The notes below the pieces were generated by a model. It did no database searches. It saw nothing but the letters and a program-made list of their open reading frames with translations, and was not told the DNA's origin. Made by a program: the position numbers and the translations under genes. This document shows positions 10,881-21,523 of a stretch of 64,000 nt of DNA, in pieces. Source of the stretch: Drosophila pseudoobscura (taxonomy: Eukaryota; Arthropoda; Insecta; Diptera; Drosophilidae); contig NC_046683.1 in assembly GCF_009870125.1 (NCBI RefSeq), forward strand, positions 35,727,869-35,791,868, written 5' to 3'. Positions within the stretch are counted from its first letter, which is position 1; each line of letters starts with the position of its first letter.

Positions 10881-12208
10881 TTTACCAAAACCATAGCTGT
10901 TGCCAACAAAATTTGATCATCTGCTGCGATCTCCATATGAGAGTGTGAAGCAGCTTGATGAGCCGTTTGCCAGGAGGGTTCCGCTGGTTGGAGTACCGGT
11001 TCAGTAGTTGAAGATTGTCCTGCTGATGATTGGGGTGGCTGTTGCGGCTGAGAGTGATGCAAAGATGAATGATGATTCCGATTACAGGATCGGCAACGAT
11101 GAGTCGATGAACATTGCGCCACTCTATGACCATTTCCAAGACAATTGATGCAGAGACCGAGGCGTTTTGCATTGTCGTACCGTTGGTTGCTGTTCATAGC
11201 CTTGAACTGAGCGCAATTAGAGATCTTATGGCCAGAACTAGAACAAAGTGTACAAGACGGATTAGTGATAGCAAACGACGAGTTTATTTGGTGATTAGAA
11301 TGACGATTTGACTTATTGGATTCAGCCTTTCGTTGTGACGAAGTAGCAGCCGAGTTTCCTGACGAATGGAGAAACTGACAGTGGCGTTCCAAAAGCTGTG
11401 TGCATGCTAGCCAGGTTAGCTAGCCTTCCACTTGTTCCGAGTTTGCTGATCACACTTTTCCATTATAATATATATAACCATAGCGTGAACAATGTTCTCA
11501 GGTTTGCCGATGGACTCCAGCGAGCTTAATATAGCGGATGCCTTATCCACTCGGCTGTGAAGCTGCTGACTGTTTGACCTTTCCACAGGTTGTAGTGCAA
11601 ACAATGCCTCAATACCTTCTAAAAATATAAGAGTAGGATTATCAAAACGGCTTTTGAGTTTTGCTAGGGCCTTCGGATAGTTTTCGCTTGTAACCTGGAA
11701 TGCCTGAATTGTATCTAATGCCGGCCCCCCCCCCCCCCCCCCCCGTGAGGCAGCTCAGCAAATAATTAAACTTTTCTATATTAGACAATCCAGACTCACG
11801 CACAACAATTTGCTCGAACGAGTGAATGAAATTCTTATAGTTTGCATATGTTCCGTCGAAAGTGGGTAGCGACAACCTTGGTAACGATGACTTCACTGGC
11901 GGTGGGTGGTAGTCCGGCGCAACAATGCTGGCGTTCAGATCTCCTCCCATTTTTTCCTTTATGGCTAGCTTGATTGCTATGTATGTATCCTCCAAATCTG
12001 CCCGTCCTTCATCATTCGGACTAAGATCTTCAATATTAGCTTGGACATTTAAAACATTCTTGAAATACGTTTCTAAGATGTTCAACCGATAGCGAAGCTC
12101 ATCATTGCATATCGGGGTTTCCGATTTAGCATCTACCACAGATTTGATCCGAGTTATATTTCGTTTTATATTGCTCTGTTGGCGTTTTAAGTCTTCGAGC
12201 GTCGTCAT
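10881..12208 (-). pseudogene. gag: BEL/Pao gag, frameshifted at a poly-G run
   Basis: Begins MTTLEDLKRQQSNIKR and carries the DUF1759-type capsid region (LPRLSLPTFDG, FIHSFEQIVV, KFNYLLSCL). The frame breaks in a run of 20 G (plus-strand C at 11725-11744), resumes in another frame (11604-11416) and changes again before the zinc knuckles (CTLCSSSGHKISNC, CINCLGNGHRVAQC, CRSCNRNHHSSLH, 11260-11045). It would form the particle core. The N-terminus resembles that of the right-edge element (59731). Confidence 0.8.
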
Positions 12209-12658
12209 TTTGTTGTGTAGTGTAATTACGCTGACACAGAACTAGAGCTTCCAAAAATAACAACAACAAAAAACGCAGCAAGCAGCAGCAGCTAGAGCAC
12301 AAATCCAACGGTGAAAGCAAAAGTTCCAGCAGCGGCAACGAAAGCAAAAGGAAAGTGAAGCGGTGGAATTCCAATAGAAAGAATGCGTTGATCGATGGAC
12401 CAAAGCAGGTAGCTGCAAAGCGAACGAACCGACAATGCAAGCGCCGTTGAATGCGTTGTGGGTGACAAGCGAATGATAAAATTAAGCGAGAACGGCGAGA
12501 GCAAGGCGAGGACAACGATCCCGCGATCTGGACGAACAATTCTGATACGGTTTTCGGAACTTTCGATTGCAGCTGCGAGACGAGCGAATGTTGTAATTGT
12601 TGCCTTTGTAGATTGCGATTAGTTTAATTGTTCACAGAAGAATTAACATAACACACAT

Positions 12659-12676
12659 GCCCCACGTTGGGCACCA
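12659..12676 (-). other. Primer binding site, tRNA-Lys(CUU)-like
   Basis: The minus strand reads TGGTGCCCAACGTGGGGC, three bases inside the 5' LTR. From memory it matches the complement of the tRNA-Lys(CUU) 3' end with one C to T difference. Confidence 0.6.
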
Positions 12677-12679
12677 AAA

Positions 12680-12975
12680 TGTTTGTACACGGAGCGTTTT
12701 CCGCATTAATGTTAATTCACGGATGGGGTGTGTTAGTTTTTTCTGCAAACGAATCAAAGTCTATACAAGAAAGAGAAAAGTCGATCGATCCAATTGAGTA
12801 TTAGGAAATAACTATTTATTACAAATCTTAGTGCTTGAGTACTGGGCATAAGAGAGAGAATACAGTGGTGAATTTAGTACAATTATGATGAGAGTAAATA
12901 CAAAAAGTGAGCGTAGGCTCTCTATTTTACGAGGGTCATTTGAATACTTGTTCCTTAAAGGAGTTTGACCGAACA
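12680..12975 (-). repeat. 5' LTR of BEL/Pao element (6776-12975)
   Basis: 296 bp, TGTTTGTACACGG...GACCGAACA on the plus strand, nearly identical to 6776-7071. The few differences between the two LTRs indicate a fairly young insertion despite the damaged coding region. Confidence 0.9.
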
Positions 12976-13274
12976 ATCACTCAAAATGTTACCTGTTATT
13001 TGAGTATTTTCCGCTACCATTTCCTCAAAATTAAAATCGTATTGGTAAGCCACTTTTAAAAATCTAAAATAATTCAATTAAAGGAAAGTAAATGTGATTT
13101 CCACAATCTTCAAAATGAAATGTTTTTTCTGATATTTTTCTATATCATGTTGCGATGTGGTCGAGTCGAAATATAGTACTTTTGAATAGAAAATGCCCAC
13201 ATAGGTAGAGTTTATGGGAGAAGTAAAGTATGCTTCTAGACCAACTACTAGTTGGCTATGACAAATTTTATTTT

Positions 13275-13923
13275 CTATTTCATGTTTAATGTACAGTTAA
13301 ATTTCTCCAATGAGTAGTTCGAATTTATCAACATTTTTTCAAGATGGCCCAGAAAGTTTTCGAACGTAAATGAGCTTATGGTCTGTAGAGAACCATATTG
13401 AATGGTTTGTTTGCTTAAATGTGTTAAGCAATCAAAATTAAAAGTGAGCATTGCGTTCATATAGAAAGACAGAACTTGACTTACAAAATTATCCAGCAAG
13501 CTGGATGCAGGAGAATTTTGCGTGACACAATATTTTTTGCGTAGAAGAAGTCTTATCGCTAAGCTTAGCAGTAAAAAATGATTATACAAGCCGGTATCTA
13601 AAATGCCTTTCAATGCTATTGGTCCAGTATATAATAAAAAGTGGCTTTAAATCGGTCGAGATTATCTAGAGATCTGTTAAAGAGTTTTTAAATATTAACC
13701 AAGGCATTGCCTGCCATAGTGCTGACATTATTTCCAGACAGCCACCTAGTTAACCGATTAAGTCAGTTGAACTGGAATGTTCAGTAAATGGAAATTTAAT
13801 ACTATCGCAAAGTAATGCATTTTGTTGGAGTTCGGGCTCCGAAATATTCAATTTAACCTCAAAATCTCCAGTAGCTCTTTGCACATGTCGAGCCTCTCCG
13901 ATATATATTTCTTTTGTAAGACA
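13275..13923 (-). pseudogene. Transposase relic, duplicate copy with internal deletion
   Basis: Corresponds to 1006-2352 but lacks 677 bp, including all of the CDAPARAF and PLDYMH part. Only the N-terminal scrap (near 13923-13700) and the C-terminal block (13613-13275) remain. Confidence 0.55.
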
Positions 13924-14103
13924 TTTTATTTCTTTTATTAATAACGTACTTACCTATTGGTAGAAGTTTCTATTAAATTCGTAAGAGATTGTAGAGATTT
14001 TTAACTTTGTACTGCACAATTCGACGAAAATAATTGAAATGCCAGCGCAAGGAACGCAGGCTTTATTTAAACTTGTTTCTAATGCTGGACACATGTAGAA
14101 AAA

Positions 14104-15196
14104 GAACGAGGGGGAACGTTTTGAGTTGCTGCGGACACCGCAACTCTACAGTTATACCCGATACTAAGTCAGTATGGCTCTCCTCCGGCAGACGCCGCTA
14201 ATATTAAACGACACGACAAAGAGTGCGTGCGAGAGAGACAGAAAATCAGTCTGACCGTGACGTCGGGCGCTGCGTATCCACTGCAAATTGATTTGTTCCT
14301 TTTGGCTATAAAAATGATCTGATCTGATCCAGATTCAGCAATCTGATAGATATGGTCATTATCTATGATTCTGCGTTTTCAGTTTTCTCGAATGTGCAAT
14401 ATTGTGGATGCAACAGATTTTCGTTCTTTGTGTAGGCGGAAAGGGGTGGGGCGAATATTTGAGATATACGTTTTATAGTGACATCTTAAATTAGTGTGTG
14501 TACCAAATTTAGTCTCTGAGATTTGTGGTTGCCTCAGATTTTCGTCCTTTGCGGGGGCGGAAGGGGGTGTGGCGAAATTTGGACACAAAATGGTCAAGGT
14601 CCGATATCACAGGAGTGTGGATACCAAATTGGTTGCTCTGGCTCTTATAGGTTCTGAGATCCTTGAACTCATATTTTGCAATTGGCAAAACCGACCATGA
14701 AACCTGTGTGTTAGAGTGAGACAGAGCGAGAAAGAGTGAAATTGTTTTCGTGATTCTGGCTGTAATAATTATACGATCTGGTTCAGATTTCACACTCTAG
14801 AAGATATAGTCATCTTCTACGATTCTGCGCTCTTAGTTTTCTCGTATCGTCGAGATTGTGGATGCCACAGATTTTCGACCTTTGTGGGGGCGGAAGTGGG
14901 CGGGGCAAAGTTTTGAAATATTTTTGTAGCAGTGACATATCACAGAAGTCTGGATCCAAAACATCGTTGCTCTAGCTCTTATAGTCTTTGAGCATTAGGC
15001 GCTGAAGGGGACGGACAGACGGACGGACGGACGGACAAGCGGACAGACAGACATGGCTCAATCGACTCGGCTATTGATGCTGATCAAGAATATATATACT
15101 TTATGGGGTCGGAAACGGATTCTTCTGGACTTTACACACATCCACTTTTACCACAAATCTAATATACCCCAATACTCATTTTGAGTATCGGGTATA
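14104..15196 (-). mobile_element. DINE-1-type Helitron, duplicate copy
   Basis: Same insertion as 2535-3627. 5' end at 15196, CGGACAGA-type microsatellite at 15010-15050, 3' hairpin near 14125. Divergence from copy 1 is small. Confidence 0.85.
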
Positions 15197-15469
15197 AAAA
15201 CACGAATGACTTCTCGACCACTAATCTGTCGAGACGTGAACAAAGAGCCGAAGGAGCATTGCCGGACTGAAGGCACATGAAGGCTTGCTGCTTTTTTTTT
15301 GACTCGCTTGCGAGCTCGTTTGCGAGAGTTTTGCGACGCATAGCCATACGCTCGTACACAAGCTAGTTTGCGAGCATTTTGCGGGACTCTCGCAAAAGGC
15401 ACGTCTGTTTGTTTGCTGAGTAGTTCTCTTAGTAAGTTAAGTACTAATTTTACTCTCATATTAGTCTAA
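15197..15469. other. TTGCGAG-rich spacer, duplicate copy
   Basis: Matches 3628-3900. No gene recognised. Confidence 0.45.
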
Positions 15470-15640
15470 CAGGGGCAGCGCCCCTCGGTCGTTTGGGCGG
15501 GAGGAGAGGAGAACTGCACTTTGCCTGGGATCCGCGCGTAACAGCCTTCTACTGGTGTCACACGGGCCACTTAATGGTGCAGTAACTGCATAGCCACTTC
15601 AAAGATGCAGTCAGTGCATATCATCGTTCAAATATAATGT
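15470..15640 (+). mobile_element. CR1/jockey-group 3'-UTR fragment, duplicate copy
   Basis: Matches 3901-4070, including the GGGGCAGCGCCCC palindrome. Confidence 0.65.
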
Positions 15641-15649
15641 TCAAATCTT

Positions 15650-15793
15650 CGTTTTTGGATTCTTTTTCTGGCTATTGATGATGATCAAAAATATTTATTC
15701 TTTATGAGGCCGGAAACGCTTCGTTTTTGGTGTTACACGCATCCACCACTAATCTTATATATCCATATACTCTTAAAGTATCTGGTATAAAAA
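15650..15793 (-). mobile_element. Degenerate DINE-1 5' end, duplicate copy
   Basis: Matches 4085-4228 with few changes. Confidence 0.55.
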
Positions 15794-16003
15794 ATCAGTG
15801 TTGTGTCATCACAGGAAAACGGATCTGATGTGCTTAAAAATATACTGCGCTCCACTGTTTTTTCTCGGTGGACCATTGTGCGGGAATCAAATTCATACTG
15901 TATTGCTTACAAATTGCATTTTTGAAAACTACTTTAGTCATAGCCTAATTATAAAATGTTTACTTTTAATATTGTAGATAGAAGTTTACTACATAGGATT
16001 TAA

Positions 16004-17284
16004 ATGTCGAAAACAAAAGATTACAATATAAAAAAAGCGGGACGTGGCTTTCATCTGGAGGAAAAACTACAAAAAGACAATAAAATTCAAGGAGCTGTTG
16101 AAAGCTTTGATTTAAGCCTGGATGCTTTAGAGACTGACCTGAAAATAGCTCTCTCAGCGCACAGATCGCCACATATGAACTTAGACGAACAAATCTAATT
16201 GGACAGTTATTTGGTATACTTAACCACCACATTATATTGGATCAAAGACTATACAATACCAAGATGTTGCATGAGGAACAAATTCTTTGTCATTTTTCGT
16301 TTGACGCTTCATGGTACGGGCGCCCGGGGCTATTACTTCAATTCTTTTTACGCTACCTTCGCCTCCGAAATGCTACTCGGCTTCGTCAATGCCTTGGTCA
16401 GCGTCGAGTCGGTGTGTCTCGAGAGAAAGAATACAAAAACAAAATATGAATCGTCTGCGTGCCGAAACCGTAGGGCAGCGTGGTCGCTGATGTCTTTGGC
16501 GCGGCACAGTGGGGACTCAGCCGAAATAGTAAAAAAAATTGTATGAGTGCTTTAGATAAATTTAATGTACGCATCTAATAGAGAATTTTTCAATCGAATT
16601 TTCAAGATAGTTTTAGTTTAGGAGATATAAGCACTCCAAGTTTAACATTTTTTCAGTGTGAAAATATTTATTGAACTCATATTCACTAACTAATTTAGCA
16701 AGCTGAGACGGCCAAAGGTCCCACTGTGCCGCTCCAAAGACATCGGCGATCCGCGACCACCGCTTCGACGGTGCTGAGGCTCGAGAGTCCAGAATTGCCG
16801 AACAGACGAAACCGATGGGCAGCGGGGTCGCGGTAGAGACGAAGTACAGGCGAAAAGGGAATTGAAACCCCGCGCGCTCCCTCGTGCCTTTTGGGTTCTA
16901 ATGTTAGGACCCGCCATAGAACAGCTTTTTGGTCGCTCATGCAACATCTTGGTATTGTATAGTCTTTGATTGGATGTATTTAAAGTTACAGGGCTCAGAT
17001 GTGTCTAAGGTAAAGTTATAATATTTAGTACGTATATTTAATAACTTAAGATATTGAATTTATGGTTTCAGCATGGTATAATACATGATTTGGGTCGCGC
17101 AAAGGAAATCCTGTCTAGAAGCAAGGAATTAAATACCTCACTCGAAGCTCCTCGCTTAGATATGCCAGCTACCAAGCGATTTATTGCTGCTGGAATGCAT
17201 ACACGTTTTGTGGACATGGGGGGCGTTATGGTCACTGAAGAACAACGTCTTTTGGACGTTAGGAATAGTAAAATAGACAAATAA
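16004..17284 (+). pseudogene. C1D/Rrp47-like duplicate, inactivated
   Basis: A copy of the gene at 4536-5092. Exon 1 starts at the equivalent ATG, but a Glu codon of the DEQIEL motif is TAA at 16196-16198, leaving 64 residues. Exon 1 is also split by a 726 bp inverted-repeat element at 16243-16968. The intron borders (GTAAAG...TTTCAG) survive, and exon 2 (17072-17284) is open but lacks 9 bases in frame compared with copy 1. With the nonsense change and the insertion together, it cannot make the full protein. Confidence 0.9.
16243..16968. mobile_element. Non-autonomous DNA transposon with 33 bp TIRs and 7 bp target duplication
   Basis: The ends CAAAGACTATACAATACCAA... are perfect 33 bp inverted repeats (16243-16275 and 16936-16968). 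ATTGGAT is duplicated on both sides (16236-16242 and 16969-16975) and is single in copy 1, so the empty site is known exactly. A second, imperfect inverted pair lies inside (TGTCTTTGGCGCGGCACAGT near 16491 and its complement near 16715-16740), giving a fold-back character. No transposase is recognisable. A 7 bp duplication suggests the P superfamily (1360/Galileo type), by inference only. Confidence 0.8.
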
Positions 17285-17749
17285 TTGTTTATACAAAATA
17301 AATGGCTGCACAAATGGAACATTTTGGGTTTATATACAAACATGTGTGAACATATGTTCTGGTTTTTTTTTTACTCTTACATTGGCCAAAATTTACATAA
17401 ATTAAAAGTTATTTTATTATACGTTATTCGTGACGAAAAAGATGATATTATTTTCGTGTTGATTTGTTATAAGGATATTGAAAGCGATATTGAATACAGA
17501 CAAATTAAAATTTTTCTCTGAATATTACTGTGTCGTTCTTTCTGACACTTGTGTCTGTAAGCGAGGCAAATACGATCATGACCGTGACTCTGCTCAGTCC
17601 CATCTAGAGTCATTATTTTTCTGAATGTAGACATTAAGCAAACCGACACGACAGTAAATCATATAGCTTGCTAATAGTCACAATAGGCAAAATAGCCAGT
17701 CTAGCGAAATAGAATTAAAATTTTTAAATGTAAATATATATGGTATATA
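17285..17749 (+). other. C1D downstream region, duplicate copy
   Basis: Matches 5093-5558. No gene recognised. Confidence 0.45.
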
Positions 17750-18846
17750 CACTACTGGCCCAAAAAATAAATACATCGATGTCGTGCTAGTTTGTTATGG
17801 AATAGCTCGAATTTTTCTAAAAGCATGGATGCCAATTGTTTATATTTGGAAAGGTTACAGTCTTGTCAAATATTTAAATCAAAAATTTAAGTGGCGAACC
17901 ATTTTTATAAAAATCTATGCTTACATTTTTGGTCTCGGCAAAATAATAAGTACACTGGTGTTATTTATAAATTTTAAAGGACTTGATAAGAATTTTGTCA
18001 AAGGCTTGTTGGTTTTTATTGAGTTCTTTCATATTTAAGTACAAGAGAGTTAAAAAAATTCTTTAGGCCTATCTAAAGAATCTATCTAATGCTGAAGAAA
18101 ATAAGTTTTCCATAAATCTTCAAAAAGAAAGGAAAATTCTCCGGGAAATTGGGAAAAGTCTTGGACGCTAGGACGCTGGGTCTTAAAAGTGGAATAATAT
18201 ATTATTGAGAGACGAAACAAAAAAAGATCTTTTTGATAATGACTCCAGAAGATGTATACAACGATCCAAAGGTAAAGAATTCGACTTTCGGTACACAAAG
18301 AAAATGGTTAAGTACGGAGGCCGATGTATAGGTATCTGAGCCTATTTTTCTTGTCATGGCGCTGAGCCGATACATCGCATAACTGATCATGTGATCCAAT
18401 TCGGGTATAAAACATATTGACAGACATTATACAACCTTATGCTTAGGAAAACATGCCCGGAAAATGACCCAAAGCACACCTGAAAGGTGGTAAAGGCTTG
18501 GTTTATGGAACAAAATTTAAACGTTATGGCTTGGCTAATTCAGTCTCCTGACTTAAACCCATTTGAAAACCTTTGGGCTGACCTGAAACGTCGAATTGGT
18601 AAAAATGCTTTTCGAAAAGAAAAATAATTTTTGAGAATTTGTGCAATAAACGAGGTATGAGATTCCAGTGGAGACTTGCCGCAAACTTATTCCTAGTATG
18701 CCAAGAAGAATGGCCGAAATCATCCAAAATAAGTGTGGCTATATAGGATATAAGCATAATTATAAGAAAAAAGTGGACAAATTTTGATACGCTTTTAGTT
18801 CTTCGCTGTGGAGCATTGCTGTACTTATTATTTTGGCCAGCCCTTA
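17750..18846 (+). mobile_element. Tc1-like DNA transposon, degenerate
   Basis: Left end CACTACTGGCCCAAAAAATA follows a TA. The right end near 18818-18846 carries the inverted counterpart GTACTTATTATTTTGGCCAG but is eroded at the tip. A second copy of the end motif at 17928-17960 (GGCAAAATAATAAGTACACT) suggests the long ends with internal direct repeats seen in some Tc1-like families. Confidence 0.75.
18200..18790 (+). pseudogene. Tc1-like transposase remnant
   Basis: Read in changing frames, the plus strand shows the end of a Tc1 DDE domain: NDPKHT (near 18463), then SPDLNPFENLWADLKRR (near 18545-18597) and a C-terminal LKRRIGKNAFRKE. The Asn-Asp-Pro-Lys-His and Ser-Pro-Asp-Leu-Asn-Pro signatures are hallmarks of Tc1/mariner transposases. 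Stops (for example directly after NDPKHT) and frameshifts make it inactive. The N-terminal DNA-binding part is not recognisable. Confidence 0.75.
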
Positions 18847-19008
18847 TTTATGATTTTAAGGTTTAATCGATCATAAAATATATATTTGAAATTAAAAATG
18901 ATTATGATAAATAGTTTTATAGTCTATTGTAGATTAGAAAACTAAAATTAAATTTGATTTTTTAATTATGTTTATTAGAAAAGTTTTATAGGACGTGAAA
19001 GAAAGCTC
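18847..19008. other. AT-rich spacer
   Basis: No gene or repeat end recognised between the Tc1-like element and the poly(A) end of the CR1-like element. Confidence 0.4.
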
Positions 19009-20921
19009 TTTTTTTTTATATATGGACGTTGACATGCAATGACTGCATCTTTCAAGAGGCGATGCAATTACTGCACCGTCAAGTGGCCCGTGTGAAACTA
19101 GCAGAAGGCTGTTACGCGCGGATCCCGGCAAAACGCAGCCCTCCTCCCGCCGAACCGACCAAGGGGCGCTGCCGCATGACGCACGGTGCGTAGCCGAACC
19201 GAACGCGAACATGCAAGAAAGATAGCTATTATTAGATTAACATTCGAGGAAAATTAGCACTAAACTTACTAAGAATTTAAGCATGCAATCAAAATAAAAA
19301 TACCACTACAATTACTAATTACTAGAAAGGTGTGTAAGGATTAGTAATTTAATAAGAGGAAGAGAATTAGTGGTGGAAATAATATGGTAGAGGGAATTAT
19401 AATCCGAGCATAAGACCCTAAACGGTTCATGCAAGGAATAATTCGATCTACAAAGTGAAGGAACAACGGTATAAAATTTCTAGTCAGTCTAATAGGAATC
19501 GTGAAGTTTATGCGGCTCAACAGATCAGGGCTGTCTATGTCACCCGTGATCAAGTTGTGCATAAAAATCACACCAAGCATTTTTCTACGGTTAACTAAGG
19601 ATGGGAGGTTTACTAATAGCAGTCTCCTAGAGTAAGATGGGACCTTCATCGCAGTTAAGGCCCCGCAGAGCAAAGAGTAAAAAGTTTTTCTGTACTGATT
19701 CTATACGGTCCTGGTGTTCTCTATATTGAGGGCACCATACACAGGAGTCGTATTCTAAGATCGGACGAACAAGCGAGGTATAGATAGTCTTTGTTATATA
19801 GGGGTCGTCAAATTCCTTTGACCACCTCTTTATAAGCCCAAGCACGCCCATGGCCTTATTTACCATGGTAGAAATGTGTTCGAATTAATAAAGAGTGTGA
19901 AGAGTAAGGGGCCTAGATGGCTGCCCTGTGCTACTCCCGAAGAAACCTTTACTGGTGAAGAGAGGGAGTTTTTGAAGAGGACTCTTTGAGACCTGGAACA
20001 AAGATAGCTAGAAATCCATCCCAGGAGGTTGGGCGGAAACCCTAAAAGGTCAAGTTTATGTGCTAGAAGGGAATGGTTTACAGAGTCGAATGCTTTACTG
20101 AAGTCGGTGTAAATTACAGCCGTCTGTAATTTACCTTGAAAGCCTTTAATAATGAAAGAGGTAAACTCTAACAAGTTCGTGGTGGTTGATCGCCGCGTTA
20201 GAAATCCATGCTGAGTTGGAGATATAAGTGACTTGCAGAGATGTTGCAAGTGCGGAGTTAAAACCATCTCAAACATTTTGGGAATAGCGGATAACTTTGC
20301 TATACCTCTATAATTTTTTGCGTCAGACTTGCTACCTTTTTTATGGAGAGAATTTATAAACGATTCCTTCCAGATTGGGGGAAAGCAAGAGGAATCAATG
20401 GACAGGTTGAATAGTTTAAGCAAAGGTCCACACAGAGCCTCGGCGCAGTACCTGAGTACACAACCTGGAACCCCGTCTGGACCCGGTGAAAACACTGGCT
20501 TAACTAGTCGAAGATCATGAAGTAAGGAACATTCATTTAACAAGGGACTGAAAATGCCGTTCGACCTCGGTAAACCGTATGGGTACGGTTGACCAGAGTA
20601 GCTTTCCTCAGAATAGGTGGTTTGGAAAAACTGGGCAAAAAGATCGGCAATTGCCTGATCATTATTTGCCGACGTATTACAAAATGATAGCGAGGATAGG
20701 TGTGCGGACGTTCTACGCTTACTGTTTACGAAGCAGTAAAACTGTTTAGGGTCCTGAGAAAAACGTATCCTGCAACGAGATAGGTAGTTCTTATAGCATT
20801 GAGCATTAAGAACTGAAAAGTTTGACCGAGCTATTACATAACGAGAGTGAGAAGTAGGAGAGCCCAATTCTTGAAATTTTTTATAAAGTCTTGATTTTAA
20901 GTTTTTTAGACTGGATAACTC
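19009..20921 (-). mobile_element. CR1/jockey-group non-LTR retrotransposon, 3' part
   Basis: The minus-strand 3' end is a poly(A) tract (plus-strand T at 19009-19017), preceded by a 3' UTR of about 200 bases and RT coding sequence. The element is interrupted at 20921 by the BEL array and continues at 37183. The bases AACTC at 20917-20921 are repeated at 37178-37182, so the two parts were once contiguous. Confidence 0.85.
19341..20921 (-). pseudogene. CR1/jockey-group ORF2, reverse transcriptase part
   Basis: Minus-strand frame 20921-19880 shows RT motifs in order: DGVPGCVLRYC, WKESFINSLHKKGSKSD, NYRGIAKLSAI, PTQHGFLTRRST, YTDFSKAFDSVNH (first catalytic Asp) and GVAQGSHLGPLLFTLFIN. It then breaks. 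The YADD motif and the following several hundred bases are deleted near 19885, and the thumb and C-terminal region (TSLVRPILEYDSCVW, SVQKNFLLFALRGL, GDIDSPDLLS) follows in another frame to about 19341. The missing YADD block is still present in the related fragment near 45800. The RT would act in target-primed reverse transcription. This copy is dead. Confidence 0.85.
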
Positions 20922-21499
20922 TGTTAATGTGTATATGTGTGTGTGTAGGAAGCTGGGTTGCATACGGTACATAAACCGTCTACAGTTTGGTCGTCGCAAC
21001 TAGAACTTGAACCAGTTGGACTGCGGAGTGGGTATCGTACGGTGCGCAAGTGAGGATCTGAAGACACAGCGACAGCCTCTGTTGATTGCGATGGAAGATG
21101 AGTGACAGGCAGCTATGGTACTATTTCTGATACTGATTTTAGTGAACAAATGCATCTCCTTATATAGCTAGCAGTGGTATTCTTATTCTATGGGAAGGAA
21201 CGCACAGGCTCCTTGTGAGTGTATTTTTAGATTGGGTACACTTGCTCTGTGCGGGGGTTACATTTCAGTGCATTTACTTAGGTACTTGGCAGCAATAAAG
21301 TAGATTGTTTATTGCTTGATCCCTTTTGGTGGGTTCGGGTTTACAAGTGCTATTGTCTATTTTTAGTTGCTAATGTATTTTTCGTGTCGTCATATTCATT
21401 CACATGAAGTGACATGGACAATTTTATTTATGTGTATTTGTGTATGAGATTGAACTGTATATTCCTAATATTCATTAAATACATGTCTGTGGCTGAACA
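20922..21499 (-). repeat. Left (3'-most) LTR of the BEL array
   Basis: 578 bp, plus strand TGTTAATGTG...GGCTGAACA, the same length as the middle LTR and nearly identical to it. Confidence 0.92.
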
Positions 21500-21523
21500 T
21501 TCTCCCGGTCGTTGAACTGGTGT

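Larger units (their letters stand above)
6776..12975 (-). mobile_element. BEL/Pao LTR retrotransposon, complete but inactivated (6.2 kb)
   Basis: Two 296 bp LTRs bracket a minus-strand gag-pol. Flanks are GTCAC and ATCAC, a 5 bp target duplication with one change, and the empty site is visible in duplicate copy 1 at about 695-705. A tRNA-Lys-type primer site lies inside the 5' LTR and a purine-rich tract inside the 3' LTR. The coding region has several frameshifts, two in-frame stops and a 20-base homopolymer in gag. It inserted after the segmental duplication, because copy 1 lacks it. Confidence 0.9.
12976..17920. repeat. Segmental duplication, copy 2, main part
   Basis: Collinear with 700-5731. 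Differences from copy 1 include loss of 1419-2095 (junction at 13675, 4 bp microhomology ATCT), several small deletions, the 726 bp insertion in C1D exon 1 and an in-frame 9 bp deletion in C1D exon 2. Confidence 0.9.
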
